From the NCBI RefSeq assembly GCF_000948975.2, contig NZ_CP059736.1, positions 868,001 through 932,000 of the forward strand: a stretch of 64,000 bases of DNA, read 5' to 3'. The notes beneath the pieces were generated by a model that was not told where the DNA came from, did not search any database, and saw only the letters and a list, made by a program, of their open reading frames with translations. Positions 57,078-64,000 of the stretch are shown here, in pieces. The position numbers and the translations under genes are program-made. Positions within the stretch are counted from its first letter, which is position 1, and each line of letters starts with the position of its first letter. Origin of the DNA: Thalassomonas actiniarum. Its GTDB lineage: Bacteria > Pseudomonadota > Gammaproteobacteria > Enterobacterales > Alteromonadaceae.

Positions 57078-60000
57078 ATGTCTATTAATATCGCGGATAT
57101 TATCAAGCGAGCAGCAGCACAGGGCGTGCTGCTTCATGTAGATGATAGTGAGCTTAGATTCAAACTGAAAGTGAAGGCATTTCCTGCCGAGATTAAGCAG
57201 GAAATAGTAGCTAATAAAAAAGCCATCATTGAGTTCTTGAATAAAATTCAGGTTGGCCGTACGGCGAATAAAACGGCAGCAGCCCCTATTGTTAAAGCAC
57301 AAAGAAATCAAGGCGTGTTGCCAACTTCCTATGCACAACGGCGATTACTACTGATTGATAAGTTGCAAGGGGGATCTTCGGAATACAACTCTCCAAGGAT
57401 ATTTGAAGTGTCTGGAAAGTTGGATCTAACTTTACTCAATAAAGTGTTCACTACCATTATTGAGAGACATGAAATCACTCGTACCATATACACTGAACTT
57501 GATGGTGAAATGTACCAGCGAATTCGGCCAATGAGTGATATCAACTTTCAGCTAAGAGAGCAAGATTTAACTCACTTGGACAAGTCAGTGCAGCAACAAG
57601 AAGTCATGCGTTTAATAGCGGATGATTTCAAAACGCCGTTCAATTTGTCGCAAGATTTAATGCTGAGAGTGAGTTACTTCAAGACGGATGAAGCCTTGGG
57701 CGTCTTTCTGTTGAATATGCATCATATTGCCACTGACGGCTGGTCGATGGAGCTGCTTACCCGGGAGTTTTTAACTCTTTATGATGCATATTATAAAGGC
57801 GAAGAGAATCCGTTACCGGTTCTTGAAATTCAGTATGCCGATTATGCAGCATGGCAAAGCAGTGGAGCAGAGGCTGAAAAAATAGCAACGCAGTTGCAGT
57901 ATTGGGAAAAGCAATTAGACGCTATTCCTTCAGTACATAGTTTAACTTTAGATAAAGCTCGTCCGGCACTGAAGCAAAATGACGGGGCTTTTGTTCGTGG
58001 TGTATTGCCAAAGGAAGTCTCCAAAGGTTTAATGGATATTGCCAAAGGCCATAATTTAACGCCGTTCATGCTGTGTCATGCGGCGTTGTCATTGCTATTG
58101 TCTCGTCATAGCAATAGTGACGATATTGTGATTGGTACGCCTGTGGCGAACCGGCTGCAAAAAAAGTTAGAGCCATTAATAGGCTTTTTTGTCAATACGC
58201 TGGTGCTTAGGGCGGACACAGCCCATGGCATGCTATCCGATTACTTTAAACACATCAGACAGGTGAATTTAGAGGCGCAAGCAAACCAGGATGTGCCGTT
58301 TGAGCAATTGGTAGAAAGGTTAAAGGTGCCAAGAAGTAGCAATCACAGTCCGTTATTCCAAATTATGATGACAACGAATACGGATTACGGCATTAATCAT
58401 GATACGACAAAACAACTGGCTGGTTTAGATATTAGGCCTTATCGCTCAGAGACAATACAAGCGAAGTTTGACCTAGATATCGCGTTGAATTTGCACGATG
58501 AGGGCATAGACATCAACTGGACTTATGATGTCAGCCTGTTCAGTGAGCAAACGATAACCAGGTTGAATGATCATTTATGTCGTTTACTGACAGGGCTCAG
58601 TGAAGTCACCGAGGCAAGTATTGCGCCACAGTGCTTGCCGATGTTGTCGGAAGCAGAAACGCATCACCTGGTCAGTGAGCTTAATGAGACGGCGATGGAC
58701 TATCCGAAGAATAAGTGTATTCATGAATTGTTTGAGCAACAAGTCAAAGAGACTCCGGACAAGGTGGCGGTGGTCTTTGAAGATACACAGCTAACTTACA
58801 AAGCACTCAATGAGCAAGCGAACCAACTGGCGCATTACCTGGTTGAAGAGCAGGGTGTTAAGCCGGACACTTTAGTGGGCTTGTGTGTTGAGCGTTCACT
58901 GGAGATGGTGGTTGGGATACTGGGTATATTAAAAGCCGGCGGGGCGTATGTGCCGCTGGACCCAAATTACCCGCAAGCGCGCTTAGATTACATGATAAAA
59001 GATGCGTCGTTAACAACGATAGTGAGTCACGGGCAAGCGCTCCCGGCATTAACGGCGTTTACCGGTCATGTCATTAACCTGGATACTCAGGATGCTTATC
59101 GCCATTACAGTAGTGAAAATATCATTCAGTCAGCGCTTGGACTTAGCTCTTCACATTTGATGTATGTGATTTATACGTCAGGATCAACGGGTCAACCAAA
59201 AGGGGTAATGGTTGAGCATTGTTCTGTGAGTAATTTAATTTTCTCACAAAAAGTATCTTATGGATTCGACGACACTGTTAATGAGACTGGTATCTTATTG
59301 GCAAACTATGCATTCGATGCGTCTGTTGAACAACTATTTTTAATGTTATTGACAGGTGCTAAGGTATTAATCCCTAAAAAAGATGATTTATTGTCTTCTG
59401 AAAAGTTATGTGCTCACATAACTGGTCATAAAGTAACACATATTGATAGTACACCCTCGCATTTATTAAGCTTTATTGCCGAGCTGAATTTTGAACATAT
59501 AAAAAGAGTGGTTTCTGGAGGTGAGTCTTTTATTCCTCAATTATGTGAACTTAGTGATACAGAAGTTTTTAACGTCTATGGTCCCACAGAAGCTTGTGTA
59601 ACAAGTCATATCTCAAAGTCATATAATTCAATAGGTAAAGGTATAGGCAATAGCCATACTTTGATTCTGTCTAATCAACAGCAGTTGATCGCCAAAGGTG
59701 GTGTAGGAGAGCTGTACATCGGTGGTGACGGCCTTGCTCGAGGCTATTTAAATCGCCCGGAATTAACGGCAGAGCGCTTTATTGAAAACCCATTTTATGA
59801 TGACAGTGATCCAAATAGCGCTGAGCGCTTATATCGCACAGGGGATTTGGTGCGTTATTTGCCTGATGGCAATGTAGCCTTCATCGGGCGTGTCGATGAC
59901 CAAGTTAAAATACGTGGTTTTAGAATAGAGCTCGCAGAGGTGGAATCACAGCTATCAGCACAGGCCGGGGTTGATTCAGCGTTAGTGATGGCCAAGGAGC

Positions 60001-63000
60001 TTGCCGGCGGTCTGCAGCTTGTTGGCTACATCAAGGCTAATCATGAACTCGACAAAGACGCACAAGTGACTTTGGCGGCTCAAGTAGAAGCAGGGTTATC
60101 TACTCAGTTGCCCGAGTACATGGTGCCAAGTATCTTGATGGTGGTGAATGAGTGGCCATTGACCCCCAATGGCAAGGTGGACAGAAAAGCCTTACCTGCA
60201 CCTGATGGCAGTGCCTTGCAAGGTGAGTATGTAGCGCCTCAGACGGATACGGAAAAAGCCTTGGTGGAGATTTTCTCAAAGCTGCTGACGATAGCGGCGG
60301 ATAAAATCAGCACTACGGCGAATTTCTTTGAGCTGGGCGGGCACTCGTTATTGAGCATCCGTTTGATATCGAGCATTCGTACATGTTTTGAGGTTGAACT
60401 GCCGGTTCAGGCGGTGTTTGAGGCCAAGAGCTTGTCAGCGTTATCGCTGGCCATTGAATCTCACCGTGGTGGCATGCTGCGGGCACCGTTAGAGGTGATA
60501 GCACGTACCAAAGACAGTTATGCCGTTTCATTCGCCCAACAACGCTTGTGGTTTATTGATCAATTACAAGGCGGGTCTGCGCAATACAACATGCCGATGG
60601 CGTTTGATGTGCAGGGCAACTTGGATGTGTCATTAATTGATGATGTCTTTACCCAGATCCTGGCACGTCATGAAGTGTTGAGAACCGTGTATGTTGAAGC
60701 AGACGGCGAGGCGAAGCAGCGTATCCGGCCAATGTCGGCGCTTGACTTTGCCATTGGCGTTGAGGATATGCGCCACCTCACCGGTGAGATGCAGGCACAG
60801 GCAGTCCAAGAGAGAGTCGAAGCGGATATCACCACAGCATTTGACCTGTCAAGCGATGTGATGCTGCGGGTGCGTTACCTGCGAACCGCGGATGAGGCTG
60901 GGGTGCTGGTCTTTAACATGCACCATATTGCCTCGGACGGCTGGTCGATGGAAGTGCTCACCAAGGAATTCTTTGCGCTGTATGATGCTTTCAGTCATGG
61001 CTTGGCCAACCCATTACCCGCGTTAGCAATACAGTATGCGGACTATGCCCATTGGCAGCACACACAGTTAGCAGGCGAAGTGCTGGACAGACAGCTGGAG
61101 TACTGGGAAAAGCAGCTGGAAGAGGCCCCGGCGGTACACAGTTTGCCGTTGAGCAAGCCAAGATCAGAGGTGAAGCAGTATGCTGGTGCGGTAATAAAAG
61201 GTCACCTGCCTGCCAAGGTAAGCGAACAACTGCAGGCATTGGCCAGGCAGCATCAATTGACGCCATTTATGTTATTACATGCTGCCTTGTCTCTGGTGTT
61301 ATCCAGACACAGTAATAGCGCAGATATTGTGATTGGTACGCCGGTGGCGAACAGGCTGCAAGAAGAGCTGGCACCATTAATAGGCTTTTTTGTCAATACG
61401 CTGGTACTTAGAACTGACACCGCACATGCCACGCTATCCGATTACTTTAAACACATCAGGCAAGTGCACTTAGCGGCGCAAGCAAACCAGGATGTGCCGT
61501 TTGAGCAATTGGTTGATAGATTAAAGGTGCCAAGAAGCAGCAGTCACAGCCCGTTATTCCAAATCATGATGACGACGAATACGGATTATGGGGTGAGTAA
61601 CGATAATACAAGCAGCCAGCTGGCTGACTTAGCTATCACGCCTTATCAATCAGAGACAGTACAGGCGAAGTTTGATTTAGATATCTCTTTGAATTTGCAC
61701 CATGAGGGCATAGATCTCAACTGGACGTATGATGTCAGCCTGTTCAGTGAGCAAGCGATAACCAGGTTGAATGACCACTTATGTCGTTTACTGACAGGGC
61801 TCAGTGAAGTCACCGAGGCAGGTATTGCGCCACAGCACTTGCCGATGCTGTCGGAAGCCGAAACGCATCACCTGGTCAGTGAGCTTAATGAGACGGCGAT
61901 GGACTATCCGCAGGATAAGTGCATTCATGAATTGTTTGAGCAACAAGCCAAAGACAATCCGGACAAGGTGGCGGTGGTCTTTGAAGATACGCAACTGACT
62001 TACAAAGCGCTCAATGAGCAAGCGAACCAACTCGCGCATTACCTGGTTGAGGAGCATGGCATCAAGGCGGACACTTTAGTGGGGGTGTGTGTTGAGCGTT
62101 CACTGGAGATGGTGGTTGGGATACTGGGTATACTAAAAGCCGGCGGGGCGTATGTGCCACTGGACCCAAATTACCCGCGAGCGCGCTTAGATTACATGAT
62201 AGAAGATGCGTCGTTAACAACGATAGTGAGTCACGGGCAAGCGCTCCCGGCATTAACGGCGTTTACCGGTCATATCATTAACCTGGATACTCAGGATGCT
62301 TATCGCCATTACCGTAGTGAAAATATCGCTAAGGCAGCACTTGGGCTTAGCTCATCGCATTTGGCGTATGTGATTTATACATCAGGCTCGACAGGTAAAC
62401 CTAAAGGAGTATTAATACCCCATATAGGCATTGTCAGGTTAGTGGTAGAACAAGGTTTTATGAATTTAAGCCATGATACCTGCATGATGCAATGCGCTAA
62501 TATTGCCTTTGATGCTGCAACGCTTGAATTATGGGGACCTCTTCTTAATGGTGGTAAGTCAATACTTTACTCTGGTGGGCAACTGGTTCCTGAGTTATTA
62601 AACACAGAAATTAAAAAGCATGGGGCTAATACACTTTTTTTAACTACTGGGCTCTTCAGAGAGTGGTCATTAGATATTCCTGATGATTTACCGTTAGAGC
62701 AATTGTTGACTGGAGGAGATGTTTTAGATTTAGAAACGATTAAACGAGTTCAAAATCAATTACCAGGTTTACAGCTGAGCAATGCTTATGGACCAACAGA
62801 AAATACGATGATCTCGACAATCTACAGCTTTAAAGCGTCACATGATGGATTGATACCAATAGGGCAAAAATTAAAAACAGATCATGTTTATATATTAGAC
62901 CAAAAGCAAAGGCTGGTACCTAAAGGTGTTGTGGGAGAGTTATACGTAGGAGGTGACGGTCTTGCTCGAGGCTATTTTAATCGCCCGGAATTAACGGCAG

Positions 63001-64000
63001 AGCGCTTTATTGAAAACCCATTTTATGATGACAGTGATCCAAATAGCGCTGAGCGCTTATATCGCACAGGGGATTTGGTGCGTTATTTGCCTGATGGCAA
63101 TGTAGCCTTCATCGGGCGTGTCGATGACCAAGTTAAAATACGTGGTTTTAGGATCGAATTGGGCGAGGTGGAATCACAGCTATCAACACAGGCCGGGGTT
63201 GATTCAGCGTTAGTGATGGCCAAGGAGCTTGCCGGCGGTCTGCAGCTTGTTGGCTACATCAAGGCTAATCATGAGCTCGACAAAGACGCACAAGTGACTT
63301 TGGCGGCTCAAGTAGAAGCAGGGTTATCTACTCAGTTGCCCGAGTACATGGTGCCAAGTATCTTGATGGTGGTGAATGAGTGGCCATTGACCCCCAATGG
63401 CAAGGTGGACAGAAAAGCCTTACCTGCACCTGATGGCAGTGCCTTGCAAGGTGAGTATGTAGCGCCTCAGACGGATACGGAAAAAGCCTTGGTGGAGATT
63501 TTCTCAAAGCTGCTGACGATAGCGGCGGATAAAATCAGCACTACGGCGAATTTCTTTGAGCTGGGCGGGCATTCGTTATTGAGCATCCGTTTGATATCGA
63601 GCATTCGTACGTATTTTGAGGTTGAACTGCCGGTTCAGGCGGTGTTTGAGGCCAAGAGCTTGTCAGCGTTATCGCTGGCCATTGAATCTCACCGTGGTGG
63701 CATGCTGCGGGCACCGTTAGAGGTGATAGCACGTACCAAAGACAGTTATGCCGTTTCATTCGCCCAACAACGCTTGTGGTTTATTGATCAATTACAAGGC
63801 GGGTCTGCGCAATACAACATGCCGATGGCGTTTGATGTGCAGGGCAACTTGGATGTGTCATTAATTGATGATGTCTTTACCCAGATCCTGGCACGTCATG
63901 AAGTGTTGAGAACCGTGTATGTTGAAGCAGACGGCGAGGCGAAGCAGCGTATCCGGCCGATGTCGGCGCTTGACTTTGCCATTGGCGTTGAGGATATGCG
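57078..64000 (+). CDS. NRPS-4 (partial): dock-[C-A-PCP]-[C-A-PCP]-C...
   Basis: The frame from the ATG at 57078 (AGGGGAA upstream) stays open for 2307 codons to the window edge; no stop is reached, so length and termination are unknown. Domains: TubC-type dock 1-60; C about 80-535 (HHIATDGWS); A1 535-1045; PCP about 1050-1125; C 1145-1590; A2 1610-2120; PCP about 2125-2200; start of a third C from about 2223. Pocket codes: A1 DAEDVGVVTK, with two acidic residues that suggest a cationic substrate (Orn, Lys or Arg); A2 DALFLGAMIK, suggesting a hydrophobic residue. The two modules are nearly identical outside the adenylation cores. No epimerase or thioesterase is seen in this part. It follows oxygenase 2 by 18 bp. 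Confidence 0.93.
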   Translation, partial: MSINIADIIKRAAAQGVLLHVDDSELRFKLKVKAFPAEIKQEIVANKKAIIEFLNKIQVGRTANKTAAAPIVKAQRNQGVLPTSYAQRRLLLIDKLQGGSSEYNSPRIFEVSGKLDLTLLNKVFTTIIERHEITRTIYTELDGEMYQRIRPMSDINFQLREQDLTHLDKSVQQQEVMRLIADDFKTPFNLSQDLMLRVSYFKTDEALGVFLLNMHHIATDGWSMELLTREFLTLYDAYYKGEENPLPVLEIQYADYAAWQSSGAEAEKIATQLQYWEKQLDAIPSVHSLTLDKARPALKQNDGAFVRGVLPKEVSKGLMDIAKGHNLTPFMLCHAALSLLLSRHSNSDDIVIGTPVANRLQKKLEPLIGFFVNTLVLRADTAHGMLSDYFKHIRQVNLEAQANQDVPFEQLVERLKVPRSSNHSPLFQIMMTTNTDYGINHDTTKQLAGLDIRPYRSETIQAKFDLDIALNLHDEGIDINWTYDVSLFSEQTITRLNDHLCRLLTGLSEVTEASIAPQCLPMLSEAETHHLVSELNETAMDYPKNKCIHELFEQQVKETPDKVAVVFEDTQLTYKALNEQANQLAHYLVEEQGVKPDTLVGLCVERSLEMVVGILGILKAGGAYVPLDPNYPQARLDYMIKDASLTTIVSHGQALPALTAFTGHVINLDTQDAYRHYSSENIIQSALGLSSSHLMYVIYTSGSTGQPKGVMVEHCSVSNLIFSQKVSYGFDDTVNETGILLANYAFDASVEQLFLMLLTGAKVLIPKKDDLLSSEKLCAHITGHKVTHIDSTPSHLLSFIAELNFEHIKRVVSGGESFIPQLCELSDTEVFNVYGPTEACVTSHISKSYNSIGKGIGNSHTLILSNQQQLIAKGGVGELYIGGDGLARGYLNRPELTAERFIENPFYDDSDPNSAERLYRTGDLVRYLPDGNVAFIGRVDDQVKIRGFRIELAEVESQLSAQAGVDSALVMAKELAGGLQLVGYIKANHELDKDAQVTLAAQVEAGLSTQLPEYMVPSILMVVNEWPLTPNGKVDRKALPAPDGSALQGEYVAPQTDTEKALVEIFSKLLTIAADKISTTANFFELGGHSLLSIRLISSIRTCFEVELPVQAVFEAKSLSALSLAIESHRGGMLRAPLEVIARTKDSYAVSFAQQRLWFIDQLQGGSAQYNMPMAFDVQGNLDVSLIDDVFTQILARHEVLRTVYVEADGEAKQRIRPMSALDFAIGVEDMRHLTGEMQAQAVQERVEADITTAFDLSSDVMLRVRYLRTADEAGVLVFNMHHIASDGWSMEVLTKEFFALYDAFSHGLANPLPALAIQYADYAHWQHTQLAGEVLDRQLEYWEKQLEEAPAVHSLPLSKPRSEVKQYAGAVIKGHLPAKVSEQLQALARQHQLTPFMLLHAALSLVLSRHSNSADIVIGTPVANRLQEELAPLIGFFVNTLVLRTDTAHATLSDYFKHIRQVHLAAQANQDVPFEQLVDRLKVPRSSSHSPLFQIMMTTNTDYGVSNDNTSSQLADLAITPYQSETVQAKFDLDISLNLHHEGIDLNWTYDVSLFSEQAITRLNDHLCRLLTGLSEVTEAGIAPQHLPMLSEAETHHLVSELNETAMDYPQDKCIHELFEQQAKDNPDKVAVVFEDTQLTYKALNEQANQLAHYLVEEHGIKADTLVGVCVERSLEMVVGILGILKAGGAYVPLDPNYPRARLDYMIEDASLTTIVSHGQALPALTAFTGHIINLDTQDAYRHYRSENIAKAALGLSSSHLAYVIYTSGSTGKPKGVLIPHIGIVRLVVEQGFMNLSHDTCMMQCANIAFDAATLELWGPLLNGGKSILYSGGQLVPELLNTEIKKHGANTLFLTTGLFREWSLDIPDDLPLEQLLTGGDVLDLETIKRVQNQLPGLQLSNAYGPTENTMISTIYSFKASHDGLIPIGQKLKTDHVYILDQKQRLVPKGVVGELYVGGDGLARGYFNRPELTAERFIENPFYDDSDPNSAERLYRTGDLVRYLPDGNVAFIGRVDDQVKIRGFRIELGEVESQLSTQAGVDSALVMAKELAGGLQLVGYIKANHELDKDAQVTLAAQVEAGLSTQLPEYMVPSILMVVNEWPLTPNGKVDRKALPAPDGSALQGEYVAPQTDTEKALVEIFSKLLTIAADKISTTANFFELGGHSLLSIRLISSIRTYFEVELPVQAVFEAKSLSALSLAIESHRGGMLRAPLEVIARTKDSYAVSFAQQRLWFIDQLQGGSAQYNMPMAFDVQGNLDVSLIDDVFTQILARHEVLRTVYVEADGEAKQRIRPMSALDFAIGVEDM
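58990..59119 (+). repeat. Left flank of the A-core swap, copy 1
   Basis: This stretch of NRPS-4 A1 is nearly identical to 62194-62324 in A2 (shared DASLTTIVSHGQALPAL). The wider C and A N-terminal region from about 58100 is also very similar to the second module, with an offset of 3204 bp. Similarity falls off right after GAAAATATC, just before core motif A3. Confidence 0.75.
59733..60772 (+). repeat. Tandem module repeat in NRPS-4, copy 1
   Basis: From core motif A7/A8 (GLARGYLNRPELTAERF) through the A C-terminus, PCP and start of the next C domain, this DNA is nearly identical to 62961-64000 with an offset of 3228 bp. The match probably continues beyond the window edge. Confidence 0.85.
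62194..62324 (+). repeat. Left flank of the A-core swap, copy 2
   Basis: Partner of 58990-59119 in the second adenylation domain of NRPS-4; only a few base differences are visible, and the two diverge sharply after GAAAATATC. Confidence 0.75.
62961..64000 (+). repeat. Tandem module repeat in NRPS-4, copy 2
   Basis: Partner of 59733-60772, cut by the window edge. The PCP and linker part is also shared with NRPS-1 around 36060-36420. Confidence 0.85.

Noticed and set aside
36224-63759. Repeated minus-strand open frames such as those at 36224-36442, 60313-60531 and 63541-63759
   Set aside because: They are antisense shadows within the repeated PCP-encoding DNA; their conservation follows from the plus-strand repeat.
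13750-64000. Pyoverdine or a close pyoverdine-type siderophore cluster
   Set aside because: FAAL, exporter and acylase are shared, but there is no chromophore module code (Tyr/Dab), no ornithine hydroxylase and no TonB receptor in the window.
23308-64000. CRISPR or transposon explanation for the many repeats
   Set aside because: All repeats lie in frame within NRPS domains, with no short regularly spaced units, terminal inverted repeats or transposase.

Overview
The window looks like chromosomal DNA from a marine gammaproteobacterium, most likely an alteromonad of the Colwelliaceae/Thalassomonas type. This rests on gene style, moderate GC with AT-rich spacers and the mix of families; no rRNA or single-copy marker is present to prove it. 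I see no tRNA, CRISPR array, transposase or phage gene.

Layout. Positions 1-11950 hold ordinary, unrelated genes: a partial DJ-1/PfpI-type amidotransferase-like gene (minus), a ThDP-dependent acetolactate synthase-like enzyme, a broken F5/8 (discoidin) domain, a small secreted Cys-rich peptide with its own terminator, an anchored coiled-coil protein and a MASE1-GGDEF diguanylate cyclase (both minus), a giant multi-sensor histidine kinase with five periplasmic-binding-like domains, and a periplasmic alpha-carbonic anhydrase. Positions 12075-13624 are a graveyard: frameshifted remains of an adenylation domain with an inserted MupA/Atu3671-type luciferase-like monooxygenase, then the first part of a ketosynthase, i.e. 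the fossil of an older NRPS/PKS assembly line.

From about 13750 to the right edge every gene is on the plus strand and forms one biosynthetic cluster of more than 50 kb that continues beyond the window. Its head encodes tailoring and maturation: a PaaK-like adenylate-forming enzyme overlapping a SufS-like cysteine desulfurase, a membrane-anchored penicillin-acylase-type Ntn hydrolase, a PvdE/SyrD-like peptide exporter, a sulfotransferase, and a 532-residue CmlA-like diiron beta-hydroxylase with a metallo-beta-lactamase fold. Then come four NRPSs interleaved with two SyrP/TauD-like Fe/2-oxoglutarate oxygenases. NRPS-1 is FAAL-PCP-[C-A-PCP]-[C-A-PCP-E]-[C-A-PCP]-[C-A-PCP]-[C-A-PCP]. NRPS-2 is dock-[C-A-PCP-E]-[C-A-PCP], NRPS-3 is dock-[C-A-PCP], and NRPS-4 (cut by the edge) is dock-[C-A-PCP]-[C-A-PCP]-C...

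Reading the adenylation pockets by eye gives a collinear prediction: fatty acyl-Gly-D-X-Ser-Asn-Z-D-Z-Thr-Asn-(cationic residue)-(hydrophobic residue)-..., where Z is one unassigned residue used twice (pocket DLIKIANISK) and X is unassigned (DSVTIAEVWK). Three non-heme iron hydroxylases and a sulfotransferase suggest a beta-hydroxylated, possibly O-sulfated peptide. The fatty acyl starter, the PvdE-like exporter and the anchored acylase together suggest export as an acylated precursor followed by periplasmic deacylation, as in pyoverdine maturation. No thioesterase or MbtH gene is visible in the window. The NRPS genes also carry clear marks of recent recombination: a 3,048-bp near-identical block shared by NRPS-1 and NRPS-3, and two adenylation domains in NRPS-4 whose flanks are nearly identical while their substrate-pocket cores differ.
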